A stretch of 64,000 nt of DNA from Pseudomonas sp. UBA2684 (GCA_002354655.1 DELY01000048.1:1-64000); one strand, 5' to 3'; shown: positions 15,465 through 24,442, counted from the first letter of the stretch. The notes: generated from the letters alone by a model not told the origin. Numbers and translations are program-made.

Positions 15465-16139
15465 ATGAGAAACCATATCGCCTACCTGGTCATCGATATG
15501 CAGCAGGAGGATGGCTTCCCCCTGCATGACTTCGCGACCGTGCTCGACAACTGCGCCGCATTGATCTGCGCCGCGCGTGTTGCCGGCATTCCGCTGATCT
15601 ACACGCGCCATATCAACAATGCAGATGCTTCAGACCTGCCGCCCGACGAGCCATTGGACCGCAACGGGCGCCCAGCCAGCTACTGCGCCGCTACGCGTCA
15701 GGTGGAAATTCTCCCACGCCTGGCGCCACAAGCAGGCGACTACGTGATCGACAAGCCGCGCTACAGCGCCTTCCACCGCACTGAGCTGGATGCGCAACTG
15801 AAGGGCCTCGGCGTTAACCGCCTGATGATCTCCGGCGTACTCACCGACGCCTGTGTGCTGGCCACCGTGTTCGATGCCTTCGCCCTGGGCTACCGGGTCG
15901 ACCTGATCACCGACGCCTGCACCTCGACCACCAGCGCGGCGCACTATTCCTCGTTGCTGATCATGGCCAACTGGGTTTACTCCATCGAGCTGTTCAACTG
16001 CGAACAGTACCTGCACGCCCTGCGCGGGGAGGCCTTCACCTCCTGCAAGCCGAGCGCCCCAGACCTGTTTGCGCACCGGCCCGACACACTGTTCCAGGCC
16101 ATCGCCCATCTGCAATCCAGCCTTACGCCGCAGGAGTGA
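15465..16139 (+). CDS. Isochorismatase-family cysteine hydrolase
   Basis: A 224-residue protein. The catalytic triad of the family is visible as Asp11 (VIDMQ), Lys97 (VIDKPRYSAF) and Cys130 (GVLTDACVLAT), with the cis-peptide motif just before the cysteine. Members hydrolyse C-N bonds in carbamates and amides: N-carbamoylsarcosine amidase, nicotinamidase, and RutB in the pyrimidine pathway. The ATG at 15465 has AAGAG upstream and is preferred to a TTG at 15459. It is followed directly by an NCS1 permease, so a nitrogen-containing substrate is likely. It could deaminate or decarbamoylate a ring-opened intermediate. Confidence 0.88.
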   Translation: MRNHIAYLVIDMQQEDGFPLHDFATVLDNCAALICAARVAGIPLIYTRHINNADASDLPPDEPLDRNGRPASYCAATRQVEILPRLAPQAGDYVIDKPRYSAFHRTELDAQLKGLGVNRLMISGVLTDACVLATVFDAFALGYRVDLITDACTSTTSAAHYSSLLIMANWVYSIELFNCEQYLHALRGEAFTSCKPSAPDLFAHRPDTLFQAIAHLQSSLTPQE

Positions 16140-16144
16140 CCGCT

Positions 16145-17509
16145 ATGAATGTCGAAAAAAGAAGCATCGATTTCATTCCCGAAAGCGAGCGCCACGGCAA
16201 GCCAAGCTCGCTGCTCTACATCTGGTTCGGGGCCAACATGAACATCACCACCATCGCCTCCGGGGTACTGCCGGTAGTGATTGGCCTGAACCTGTTCTGG
16301 AGCGCCGTGGCGATCATTCTCGGCTCGCTAATCGGTGCCATTTTCATGGCCTCACACTCGGCCCAGGGTCCCAAGCTGGGCATCCCTCAGATGATCCAGA
16401 GCCGCGCTCAATTCGGCGTGATTGGTGCGATACTCCCGCTACTGTTCGTCATGCTGATCTACCTGGGTTTCTTCGTCAGCAACACCTTGCTGGCTGCTCA
16501 GGCCATCGAATCGGTCAGCCCTCTGGGCGGCAACGGCAACATCTACCTGATCGGCGCGCTGTGTTTCGTGGTGGCGCTCTACGGCTACCGACTGATTCAT
16601 CGCCTGCAAAAGGTACTATCGATCCTCTCCATCCTGGTGTTCCTGGTGGCGACGGCACTCGCCCTTGGCCTGCCGATTCCCGCGGAACAGTGGTCGCCGG
16701 CCGGCTTCTCCCTGTCGAAGTTTCTGGTCGCCGTGAGCATCGCAGTGACCTGGCAGCTCTCCTACGCCCCCTATGTGGCCGACTACTCGCGCTACCTGCC
16801 GAGTTCAACGCCGATGTCCCGGGTATTTTGGTTCAGCTACGCCGGCACCGTGGCCGGCGGTGCCTGGATGATGATCCTCGGCGCAGTGCTCAGCGTCGCC
16901 ATCGCAGGCTTCTCCGACAACGTCGGCAGCCATCTGGCGCAGCTGTTCGGGCCTGGCGCTGTGTTGCTGTTCGTGTTCATCGTCTACGGCCAGGTGGCGA
17001 TCAATGTGTTCAACCTCTACGGTGCCTTCATGTCCACGGTCACGGTGATCGAGCCTTTCGCCCGCCTTCGCGTGACGCCTGTGGTCAGAGGGGTGTTCAT
17101 GTTGCTGATCAGCGCGGTCGCCACTGCGCTGTGCACCATCAGTCAGGAGAACTTCCTCACCTTCTTCCTCAACTTCATCTTCTTTATGAGCTACTTCCTC
17201 ATCCCCTGGACCGCCATCAACCTCGTGGACTACTACTGCCTGAGGAAAGGCGACTATTGCGTGCCCGACATCTTCGATATGGACGGCCGTTACGGTCGGG
17301 TCAATCTGATCGCGTGCGGCAGCTTCGTACTGGCCATCCTGCTGCAAGTGCCGTTCATGAACACCACCTTCTACGTCGGCCCCATCGCCCATGCCCTCGA
17401 CGGCATCGACTTGGCATGGGTGATCGGCTTACTGGTGCCGGCCCTGGTCTACTTCGGGCTGATGAAACGCAAACTGGCAACGGCAGGTAGGCGAGTACTC
17501 TCGTCCTGA
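16145..17509 (+). CDS. NCS1-family nucleobase/cation symporter
   Basis: A 454-residue integral membrane protein with about twelve transmembrane segments. The N-terminal SSLLYIWFGANMNITTIASG segment is the NCS1 signature region, as in CodB, and GPKLGIPQMIQSRAQFG follows at about 78-94. Relatives import cytosine, uracil, hydantoin, allantoin or thiamine. The ATG at 16145 follows GGAG at 16131-16134 by about ten bases. It is five bases from the isochorismatase-type gene and so is probably cotranscribed. It points to an N-heterocyclic substrate; the specificity is not resolved. Confidence 0.88.
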   Translation: MNVEKRSIDFIPESERHGKPSSLLYIWFGANMNITTIASGVLPVVIGLNLFWSAVAIILGSLIGAIFMASHSAQGPKLGIPQMIQSRAQFGVIGAILPLLFVMLIYLGFFVSNTLLAAQAIESVSPLGGNGNIYLIGALCFVVALYGYRLIHRLQKVLSILSILVFLVATALALGLPIPAEQWSPAGFSLSKFLVAVSIAVTWQLSYAPYVADYSRYLPSSTPMSRVFWFSYAGTVAGGAWMMILGAVLSVAIAGFSDNVGSHLAQLFGPGAVLLFVFIVYGQVAINVFNLYGAFMSTVTVIEPFARLRVTPVVRGVFMLLISAVATALCTISQENFLTFFLNFIFFMSYFLIPWTAINLVDYYCLRKGDYCVPDIFDMDGRYGRVNLIACGSFVLAILLQVPFMNTTFYVGPIAHALDGIDLAWVIGLLVPALVYFGLMKRKLATAGRRVLSS

Positions 17510-17832
17510 TCCGCTAAGCTCCTCTCCTGCGCGGAGAGGGGCTATCCCCACTCGCACTCGAACTCCCGGAGAGCATGTTGTCCGGGAGTTTTTTATCGGA
17601 AGCCCGTGCAACCCGATTGCGGCGTCATCGCTGTGGCATAAGGTTTTGCACACAGCCTGTAATCGTGTAACAGCAACCGCGCTCGTCACTCTACTAGTCA
17701 GTGTGTGCAAAGGGCTTTTGGTCGGTGCTGTCATGGCGGCAGAGCACTCTATTTGCGGTTAGCGCCCCCGGCGATCACGGCGCCATGGGCCCATGCATGG
17801 ATGGCGGTTATCCATAATTAGCGGAGGCTTCA
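17510..17832. other. Intergenic region closing the catabolic cluster
   Basis: This 323-base gap holds a small hairpin (17521-17539), the terminator at 17561-17594 and presumably the promoter of the HD-GYP gene. No gene is evident. Confidence 0.5.
17561..17594 (+). terminator. Rho-independent terminator after the NCS1 permease
   Basis: AACTCCCGGA (17561-17570) pairs perfectly with TCCGGGAGTT (17581-17590), followed by TTTT. Confidence 0.88.
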
Positions 17833-18750
17833 ATGCATTTGATGCGATTGTTCAAGCACGCCAAGCTCAATAAGGTGCAGGCAGATACAGATGCGTTGCC
17901 GATCAATGAGCAGTTGCTGGCCAGCCTGTTGGTAATGGCTTGGGTGGTGGAAGCGCGCGACCCGTATACCGGCGGGCACCTATGGCGTGTCGCACGGTTC
18001 TCAGAGTTGCTGGCCAGAAAAGCCGGTTTGAGTACGCTTGAGATTGCCCAGGTCACCATTGGTGGCTTTATGCATGACCTGGGCAAGGTCGCCATTCCGG
18101 ATGCGGTACTCAACAAGCGCGACCGGCTGACCGATGACGAATATGCGGTGATCAAAACCCACCCGGAGGTCGGCTACCGCATGCTGCACGCCCATCCACT
18201 GGCAGCGCTGGTCGCCGATGCGGTGCGTTTGCACCACGAAACACCGGATGGCAAAGGCTATCCGCAGGGGCTAACAGGCGAGCAGATTCCGCAAATGGCA
18301 AGAATAGTCGGCATTTGTGATGCCTTCGATGCGATGACCAGCACCCGCCCTTACCGAATCGGCATGCCTCAGGAGCAGGCGCTCGAGATCATCGCCGGCA
18401 ATCTTGGGCGTCAATTCGATGCTGATTTGGGCGCTTGTTTCATTGCCTTGGGTGAGGAAAACCAACTCGCGCATATCATCGGCCACAGCGATCATGGCAT
18501 CCCCTTGCAGCGCTGCGTCATGTGTGGACCTACGCTGGTCTTGCGCCAATCGAGTCAGCCGAATGATCACGTGTATTGCCGCTCGTGCGGCGCGGATTAC
18601 CAGCTGGATGCATCGCTACTGGCCGTCGCGACGGGCGTCCGAGGTGATCCGGGCGACCTCAAGCCGCAGGCGGATGAAGAGCTGATCGGCCGATTCGTTC
18701 AGGAAACCTCGCGGCATATCCTGCAAGCGGTGGAGCGTTCCGCCCGTTAG
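17833..18750 (+). CDS. HD-GYP domain phosphodiesterase-like protein with C-terminal zinc ribbon
   Basis: A 305-residue cytosolic protein. An HD-GYP domain fills residues 25-205: His49, the HD pair 81-82 with Lys85 (HDLGKVAIPD), His110, HHE at 134-136 and GYPQGL at 142-147. HD-GYP enzymes hydrolyse cyclic di-GMP. The C-terminal part has CxxC pairs at 228/231 and 249/252, a four-cysteine zinc ribbon not normally attached to this domain. There is no receiver, PAS or membrane segment. GGAGG precedes the ATG. All catalytic metal ligands appear intact, so activity is likely. The stop overlaps the stop of the convergent VOC gene by four bases. Confidence 0.88.
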   Translation: MHLMRLFKHAKLNKVQADTDALPINEQLLASLLVMAWVVEARDPYTGGHLWRVARFSELLARKAGLSTLEIAQVTIGGFMHDLGKVAIPDAVLNKRDRLTDDEYAVIKTHPEVGYRMLHAHPLAALVADAVRLHHETPDGKGYPQGLTGEQIPQMARIVGICDAFDAMTSTRPYRIGMPQEQALEIIAGNLGRQFDADLGACFIALGEENQLAHIIGHSDHGIPLQRCVMCGPTLVLRQSSQPNDHVYCRSCGADYQLDASLLAVATGVRGDPGDLKPQADEELIGRFVQETSRHILQAVERSAR

Positions 18751-19157
18751 ACCGCCTGCCCGCAGGCCGTGTGCTGGTCGCCCAGCAGGCGGCTGACTTC
18801 GATCAGATTGTCATCGGGGTCGCGGAAATACACCGATTCGATCGGCCCTGTAGCGCCTGTGCGTGGCACGGGCCCTTCCTCGATCTCGACGCCCTGCTCC
18901 GCCAGGTGTTCGAGCACAGCAGCAATCGGCCAACGGGTGATCAGGCACAGGTCGATGGCGCCTGGGGTCGGTCGTTTGGCCTTCGGCTCGAACTCATGAC
19001 CATGTTGATGCAAGTTGAATTTCTGCTGACCGAACAGCAAGGCGCTGCGCCCCTGGCCAAAGGTTTCGTGCTGCATGCCGAGCACGCGTTGATAGAAATC
19101 GAGCGTGCGCGCGATATCGGCAACGGTCAGTACCAAGTGATCCAGTCGTTCAATCAT
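18747..19157 (-). CDS. Glyoxalase/VOC family protein
   Basis: A 136-residue protein of the vicinal oxygen chelate superfamily: it opens MIERLDHLVLTVADIART and ends with VYFRDPDDNLIEVSR, both hallmarks of the fold. Potential metal ligands are His7 and Glu at about 119. Members include fosfomycin-resistance proteins, dioxygenases and glyoxalase-like enzymes; the substrate is unknown. It starts two bases after the TRIC gene and follows gor on the same strand, so the three form an operon. Confidence 0.85.
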   Translation of the reverse strand: MIERLDHLVLTVADIARTLDFYQRVLGMQHETFGQGRSALLFGQQKFNLHQHGHEFEPKAKRPTPGAIDLCLITRWPIAAVLEHLAEQGVEIEEGPVPRTGATGPIESVYFRDPDDNLIEVSRLLGDQHTACGQAV

Positions 19158-19159
19158 GC

Positions 19160-19783
19160 TCAGTCTCGATCCAGCAAATGAAAGCGTGGCAGCGAAAAAC
19201 GCCAGCGTATCGCCGCCAGACGGATAAACAGCACGGTGAGCATAGCCACCCCGGTATCGAGCCAGTGTGGGGTATCCAGCGCACGCAAAGCGATAAACAC
19301 CAACGCCCCGGCAATGCAGGCGGTCGCGTAGATTTCTTTCTGGAAAATCAGCGGGATTTCATTGCAGATCACATCGCGCATTACCCCGCCGGCGACGCCC
19401 GTCATCACGCCCATGATCACTGCCGTGCTCAGCGGTACGTTGTGCTGCAACGCCACCTCGGTGCCGATGACGGTGAAGACCGCCAAACCAAAAGCATCGG
19501 CGATCAACAAACCCTTCTCGTGAATCGGCTGGGTCAGGCGTACCCAGATCACCGTGCCTACAGCGGCTAGCGAGGCCACGATGATATAGGTGTCGTCGCG
19601 AATCCAGCTGACCGGGTGGTTATCCAGAATCACGTCGCGCAAGGTGCCGCCGCCCAGCGCGGTGATCACGGCAATCACCAAGACACCGAATAGATCCATG
19701 GACTTGCGCCCCGCCATCAAGGCGCCGGTGATGGCGAAAACCGCGACGCCAAACAGGTCGGCCAGGTAGAAGAGTTGCGTCAT
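19160..19783 (-). CDS. TRIC-type (YadS/UPF0126) membrane protein
   Basis: A 207-residue inner-membrane protein with about seven transmembrane helices formed by two UPF0126 repeats, each with a GG(T/V)xRDVI motif (GGGTLRDVI and GGVMRDVI). Prokaryotic TRIC proteins are trimeric cation channels; the bacterial physiological role is unclear. The ATG at 19783 has GAAGG upstream, favoured over a longer reading that would overlap gor. Confidence 0.85.
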   Translation of the reverse strand: MTQLFYLADLFGVAVFAITGALMAGRKSMDLFGVLVIAVITALGGGTLRDVILDNHPVSWIRDDTYIIVASLAAVGTVIWVRLTQPIHEKGLLIADAFGLAVFTVIGTEVALQHNVPLSTAVIMGVMTGVAGGVMRDVICNEIPLIFQKEIYATACIAGALVFIALRALDTPHWLDTGVAMLTVLFIRLAAIRWRFSLPRFHLLDRD

Positions 19784-19790
19784 GCTGCCT

Positions 19791-21149
19791 TCAGGATGCG
19801 ACTGGGGTGCGCATGGTAACAAACTCCTCTGCGGCAGTCGGGTGGACGCCGATGGTCTCGTCAAACAACTGTTTGGTCGCCCCGGCTTTCAGTGCAACGG
19901 CCAGGCCCTGGACGATTTCACCGGCTTCGGGGCCGACCATGTGGCAACCCAGCACGCGGTCGGTGGCGGCATCCACCACCAGCTTCATCAAGGTGCGTTC
20001 CTGGCATTCGGTGAGTGTCAGTTTCATCGGCCGGAAGCGGCTCTCGTATACCTTGAGCGAGTAGCCCGCCGCCTTTGCCTGCTCCTCACTCAAACCGACG
20101 GTACCGATGTTGGGCAGGCTGAATACGGCTGTCGGGATCGTCTGGTAATCGACCGGGCGATACTCCTGCGGCTTGAACAGCCGCCGGGCAACGGCCATGC
20201 CTTCAGCCAGTGCGACCGGCGTCAGCTGCACCCGACCGATCACATCGCCTATTGCCAGAATCGACGGTGCGGCAGTCTGGTACTGCTCGTCTACCTGGAC
20301 AAAGCCCTTCTTATCCAGCGTCACGGCGGTATTTTCCAAGCCCAGGTTGTCCAGCATCGGGCGCCGGCCTGTGGCGTAAAAAATACAGTCGGCGTGCAGC
20401 ACGCGGCCATCTTTCAGCGTGGCTTGAAGGCTGCCGTCAGCCTGCTTGTCGATGCGTTCGATATCGCTATTGAACTGTAAATCCAGCCCACGCTTGTTCA
20501 GCTCTTCGTGCAGGTGTTTGCGCACGGCCCCATCGAAGCCGCGCAAAAACAAGTCACCGCGATACAGCAACGCTGTCTCGGCGCCCAGGCCGTGGAAAAT
20601 CGAAGCGAACTCGACCGCGATATAGCCGCCACCGACTACCAGCACGCGCTTGGGCAGTCGTTTGAGAAAGAACGCTTCGTTCGAGGCAATCGCATGTTCA
20701 TGCCCGGGAATCTCGGGAATGTGCGGCCAGCCACCGGTGGCGATCAGGATATGCTTGGCGCTGTATCGTTGACCGCCGAGCTCGACGCTGTGCTCGTCGA
20801 GCAGGCGCGCATGGCCCTCAAGCAACGTCACGCCACTGTTGACCAACAAATTGCGGTAGATGCCGTTGAGCCGCTCGATTTCGCGGTTTTTATTGGCGAT
20901 CAGCGTGGCCCAATCGAAACGCGCTTCGCCCAGCGACCACCCAAACCCCTGGGCCTGCTCGAAGTCCTCGGCAAAGTGCGCGCCATACACCAACAGCTTC
21001 TTGGGCACGCAGCCGACGTTCACGCAGGTGCCGCCCAGGTAGCGGCTCTCGGCCACGGCCACGCGGGCGCCATAGCCCGCAGCAAAGCGTGCGGCCCGCA
21101 CACCGCCGGAACCGGCGCCGATTACAAACAGGTCGAAATCGTAGGTCAT
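19791..21149 (-). CDS. gor: Glutathione reductase
   Basis: A 452-residue NADPH- and FAD-dependent disulfide reductase. The N-terminal FAD motif [13 protein letters not shown] is at about 12-24, the redox-active pair lies in [13 protein letters not shown] (Cys42, Cys47), the NADPH motif [10 protein letters not shown] is at about 172-181 and the C-terminal HPTAAEE supplies the catalytic His from the partner subunit. It reduces glutathione disulfide in the cytosol. AGGAGG precedes the ATG on its strand. It is the first gene of the gor-TRIC-VOC operon, and the position next to galU/ugd matches P. aeruginosa. Confidence 0.96.
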   Translation of the reverse strand: MTYDFDLFVIGAGSGGVRAARFAAGYGARVAVAESRYLGGTCVNVGCVPKKLLVYGAHFAEDFEQAQGFGWSLGEARFDWATLIANKNREIERLNGIYRNLLVNSGVTLLEGHARLLDEHSVELGGQRYSAKHILIATGGWPHIPEIPGHEHAIASNEAFFLKRLPKRVLVVGGGYIAVEFASIFHGLGAETALLYRGDLFLRGFDGAVRKHLHEELNKRGLDLQFNSDIERIDKQADGSLQATLKDGRVLHADCIFYATGRRPMLDNLGLENTAVTLDKKGFVQVDEQYQTAAPSILAIGDVIGRVQLTPVALAEGMAVARRLFKPQEYRPVDYQTIPTAVFSLPNIGTVGLSEEQAKAAGYSLKVYESRFRPMKLTLTECQERTLMKLVVDAATDRVLGCHMVGPEAGEIVQGLAVALKAGATKQLFDETIGVHPTAAEEFVTMRTPVAS

Positions 21150-21244
21150 GGTCAGCCTCCTAAACAGGTCGCCAGCATAACCTAATCGAACTGAAACCCT
21201 GTGCTTGAGCCTAAGCTTGAAGGGCTGCCAAGAGGAGATTCGTT

Positions 21245-21667
21245 ATGCATCCCACCCTCACCCACCTGGCCTTGCATGTCCCCGACCTGGATGCCTGCGT
21301 GGCGTTTTACGCGGACTTCTGCGGCATGCGGGTAATCCACGAACGCGCCGGCAAAGGTTCGCGCATCGTCTGGATGGCCGAGCCCGGTCAAGAGCACAGG
21401 TTTATTCTGGTGATCATGCCCGGCGGGCAGAGTCGGCAGCTCGCCGAGAACGATTACAGCCATTTTGGTTTTGCCGTGGCCAGCCGTACGCAGGTCGACG
21501 CGCTGGCCGCCAGGGCACACCGCGCGGGCTGTTTGATCTGGCCGCCGCGTGACGAGCCCTACCCTGTCGGGTATTACTGTGGGCTACGCGACCCGGCAGG
21601 CAATTATGTCGAGTTCAGTTACGGCCAACCCTTAGGGCCGGGCTCCGAGCACATGGCCATCCCCTAA
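21245..21667 (+). CDS. VOC family protein (lactoylglutathione lyase-like)
   Basis: A 140-residue VOC-fold protein: MHPTLTHLALHVPDLDACVAFYADFCG at the start (His8 as possible metal ligand) and GLRDPAGNYVEFSYG near the end (Glu127). GAGGAG precedes the ATG. It lies between gor and galU, the location of the equivalent small VOC gene in P. aeruginosa. The function is not established; a glutathione-linked detoxification role is suggested only by position. Confidence 0.85.
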   Translation: MHPTLTHLALHVPDLDACVAFYADFCGMRVIHERAGKGSRIVWMAEPGQEHRFILVIMPGGQSRQLAENDYSHFGFAVASRTQVDALAARAHRAGCLIWPPRDEPYPVGYYCGLRDPAGNYVEFSYGQPLGPGSEHMAIP

Positions 21668-21670
21668 ACG

Positions 21671-21696
21671 CACAAGCCACCCGAAGGTGGCTTGTG
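21671..21696. terminator. Bidirectional terminator hairpin between VOC gene and galU
   Basis: CACAAGCCACC (21671-21681) pairs with GGTGGCTTGTG (21686-21696) around a CGAA tetraloop-like loop. It lies between convergent genes. Confidence 0.8.
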
Positions 21697-21712
21697 TTCG
21701 ACGCAACCGGGC

Positions 21713-22552
21713 TTAGTAGGCGCGCCCGGTTTTGTATAGGTTCTCGAAGCAGAAGTTGGTGGCGTCGATATACCCTTCGGCACCGCCGCAATCGAAGCGT
21801 TGACCTTTGAACTTATAGGCCAGTACGCAGCCGTCCTGGGCTTGCTTCATCAGCGCATCGGTAATCTGGATCTCGCCACCTTTGCCCGGCTCCGTCTGTT
21901 CGATCAGGGCGAAGATATCCGGCGTCAGGATATAGCGGCCAATGATCGCCAGGTTCGACGGTGCATCTTCTGGTCTGGGCTTTTCGACCATGCTGTTAAC
22001 CCGGTAGATGTCATCGCGAATCATCTCACCAGAGATCACGCCGTATTTGTGGGTTTCTTCGGGCGGCACTTCCTGAATCGCGACGATCGAGCAGCGGAAC
22101 TGGTTGTACAACTTGACCATCTGGGTCAGTACGCCATCGCCTTCCAGGTTCAAGCACAGGTCGTCGGCCAGCACCACGGCAAAGGGTTCGTCACCAATCA
22201 GCGGACGACCACAGAGAATTGCGTGACCGAGGCCTTTCATCTCCACTTGGCGGGTGTAGGAAAAACTGCACTCGTCGATCAGACGGCGGATGCCAACCAG
22301 GTATTTCTCCTTGTCGGTATCGCGAATCTGGTGCTCCAGTTCGTAACTGATATCGAAGTGGTCTTCCAATGCCCGCTTACCACGGCCGGTGACCATGGCA
22401 ATTTCCGTCAGCCCAGCTTCGAGCGCCTCTTCGACGCCATACTGGATCAGCGGCTTGTTCACCACCGGCAGCATTTCCTTGGGCATGGCCTTGGTCGCAG
22501 GTAGAAAGCGGGTGCCGTAACCGGCTGCCGGGAACAAGCATTTCTTAATCAT
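21713..22552 (-). CDS. galU: UTP-glucose-1-phosphate uridylyltransferase
   Basis: A 279-residue nucleotidyltransferase that makes UDP-glucose. The signature GYGTRFLPATKAMPKEM is at about 11-27 and VEKPRPEDAPSNLAIIGRY at about 188-206. The product supports LPS core, exopolysaccharide and UDP-glucuronate synthesis. It lies 41 bases downstream of ugd, which uses its product, so the pair is an operon. Confidence 0.96.
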   Translation of the reverse strand: MIKKCLFPAAGYGTRFLPATKAMPKEMLPVVNKPLIQYGVEEALEAGLTEIAMVTGRGKRALEDHFDISYELEHQIRDTDKEKYLVGIRRLIDECSFSYTRQVEMKGLGHAILCGRPLIGDEPFAVVLADDLCLNLEGDGVLTQMVKLYNQFRCSIVAIQEVPPEETHKYGVISGEMIRDDIYRVNSMVEKPRPEDAPSNLAIIGRYILTPDIFALIEQTEPGKGGEIQITDALMKQAQDGCVLAYKFKGQRFDCGGAEGYIDATNFCFENLYKTGRAY

Positions 22553-22593
22553 GGGACTCCTTAACAGGGGAACAAAAAGGCCTGCGCAGTCTA

Positions 22594-23955
22594 TCAGGCT
22601 GCACTGGCCTTACAATGGCCGAGCGCCGGCCTGCCAATCCCGCGGTAGAGAAAACCCAGTTCGGCCAGTTGTTTGGCGTCATAGATATTGCGTCCATCGA
22701 ACAGCACCGGCATGCGCATCAGGCCGCGAATTCTCACGAAATCCGGCTGACGGAATTGTTTCCACTCGGTCACCAGCACCAACGCATCGGCGCCTTCAGT
22801 CACGCTGTAGGGCGACTCACTCAAGCGCAACTGGCCACTCGTCACGGCCTGAGCGTAGCGCTGAGCGATACCGGCGTTTGCCACCGGGTCGCAGGCCTGT
22901 ACCGCTACACCGGCAGCCAGTAATGCATCGAGCAGAACCAGGCTGGGGGCTTCGCGCAGATCATCGGTGCCCGGCTTGAATGCCAAGCCCCAAATTGCTA
23001 CGACGCGCCCCTGCAGATAGCCTGAAAAATGTTCGCGTACGGCCTGAAACAACAAGGTCTTCTGCAGGGCATTACGGGCTTCGACTGCCCGCAGGATGCT
23101 GGGCTCAATGCCCTCCTGCTCCGCTGCGCGAATCAGCGCACGTACATCTTTAGGGAAACAAGAGCCGCCATACCCGCAGCCGGCATAGATAAAGTGCGTG
23201 CCGATGCGCTTATCACTGCCAATGCCGCGGCGAACGTCTTCGATATCCACCCCGAGTCGTGCGCACAGCCCCGCCATCTCGTTGATAAAGGAAATCTTGG
23301 TGGCAAGAAACGCATTGGCCGCGTATTTGCTGAACTCCGCGGCGCGCATGCTCATGCACAGCAGGCGCTCATGATTGCGTAAAAACGGCGCATACAAACG
23401 GCGCAGTACCTCAGTAGCGGCGACGTCGTCACAGCCAATGATCACTCGGTCCGGACGCATGAAATCATCGATGGCAGAGCCTTCCTTGAGGAATTCGGGA
23501 TTACTCGCCAGCGCAATCTGGAAGTTTTTTCCGCGCCGACTCAAGTGCATATTGATTCGCCTGGCGACCCGCTCGCCGGTGCCTACAGGCACGGTGGATT
23601 TATCCACCACCACGCAGGCGTGATCCAGACAGCCGCCCAGTTCGTCGACCACCGCCAAGACATGCGATAAATCTGCCGAGCCGTCTTCACCACTTGGCGT
23701 ACCGACGGCGATAAAGATGATTTCGGCCTGCTTGATCCCCTCGGCCAGGTGCGGGGTAAAACTCAATTGATTGCTAGCAAGGTGCGCGTTGACCATGACT
23801 TCCAGGCCTGGTTCATAAATCGGCACATCGCCACGCGCAAGGCGCGCAACACGAAACGGATCTCGCTCGACGCAAACCACCCGGTTGCCCATTTCGGCAA
23901 AGCACGCCGCTGATACCAACCCCACATAGCCTGCTCCGATCACGCAAATTCGCAT
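22594..23955 (-). CDS. ugd: UDP-glucose 6-dehydrogenase
   Basis: A 453-residue NAD-dependent enzyme oxidising UDP-glucose to UDP-glucuronate. The Rossmann motif GAGYVGLVSAACFAEMG is at about 7-23, and the catalytic cysteine lies in GYGGSCFPKDVRAL at about 257-270. It is followed by galU in the same operon. In Pseudomonas UDP-glucuronate feeds exopolysaccharide and lipid A modification pathways. Confidence 0.95.
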   Translation of the reverse strand: MRICVIGAGYVGLVSAACFAEMGNRVVCVERDPFRVARLARGDVPIYEPGLEVMVNAHLASNQLSFTPHLAEGIKQAEIIFIAVGTPSGEDGSADLSHVLAVVDELGGCLDHACVVVDKSTVPVGTGERVARRINMHLSRRGKNFQIALASNPEFLKEGSAIDDFMRPDRVIIGCDDVAATEVLRRLYAPFLRNHERLLCMSMRAAEFSKYAANAFLATKISFINEMAGLCARLGVDIEDVRRGIGSDKRIGTHFIYAGCGYGGSCFPKDVRALIRAAEQEGIEPSILRAVEARNALQKTLLFQAVREHFSGYLQGRVVAIWGLAFKPGTDDLREAPSLVLLDALLAAGVAVQACDPVANAGIAQRYAQAVTSGQLRLSESPYSVTEGADALVLVTEWKQFRQPDFVRIRGLMRMPVLFDGRNIYDAKQLAELGFLYRGIGRPALGHCKASAA

Positions 23956-24195
23956 CGCCGCACCTCCAGATGAGTTACAGCGATTGCAACTAAAGCGAAT
24001 GGCAGGCGTATGACGTCAGCGCGACAGTCATGTGACAGGCATTTAAGCTAAAAGCGGGTGGGCTTCACTCAACCGGCTTATAAACAGCGCTGATGTGAGC
24101 TGGTCGCGAGCGCTTGCTCAAATCTGGTGAGCGAAGTGTTAGCTGCCCAGATGGTGGAATCGATCAAGTGCAGGACGCTTACAGCACAGCAGAAA

Positions 24196-24226
24196 GCAAA
24201 AAGGCCAACCCTTGTGAGGTTGGCCT
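24196..24226 (-). terminator. Terminator of the tRNA operon
   Basis: On the minus strand AGGCCAACC pairs with GGTTGGCCT (24226-24202) and is followed by a T run (24201-24198). Confidence 0.8.
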
Positions 24227-24243
24227 AAGTGCTTGATTCTTAA

Positions 24244-24330
24244 TGGTGCCCGAAGCCGGAATCGAACCGGCACGGGGTTACCCCCGAGGGATTTTAAGTC
24301 CCTTGCGTCTACCGATTTCGCCATTCGGGC
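24244..24330 (-). tRNA. tRNA-Leu (anticodon TAA)
   Basis: An 87-base tRNA with acceptor stem GCCCGAA/TTCGGGC, encoded CCA end, long class II variable arm and anticodon loop CTTAAAA giving TAA. It is the last of three tRNAs behind pgsA. Confidence 0.97.
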
Positions 24331-24404
24331 GGTAGCGCTTGAAAACGAGGCATGGACTATATACAGCCCGTGTATGCCTCGCAAGACTTCCAATCATTAA
24401 TGAA

Positions 24405-24437
24405 AAAGCCTCGTAAATCATAGATCTACGAGGCTTT
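24405..24437 (-). terminator. Hairpin between tRNA-Cys and tRNA-Leu
   Basis: AAAGCCTCGTA (24437-24427 on the minus strand) pairs with TACGAGGCTTT and is followed by extra T residues. It looks like a terminator or an attenuator between the two tRNAs, so tRNA-Leu may be made in part from read-through. Confidence 0.65.
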
Positions 24438-24442
24438 CTAAT

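Noticed and set aside
16069-17490. 473-codon open frame overlapping the NCS1 permease
   Set aside because: It is Arg/His-rich with no domain; the other frame encodes a full NCS1 permease with a ribosome-binding site.
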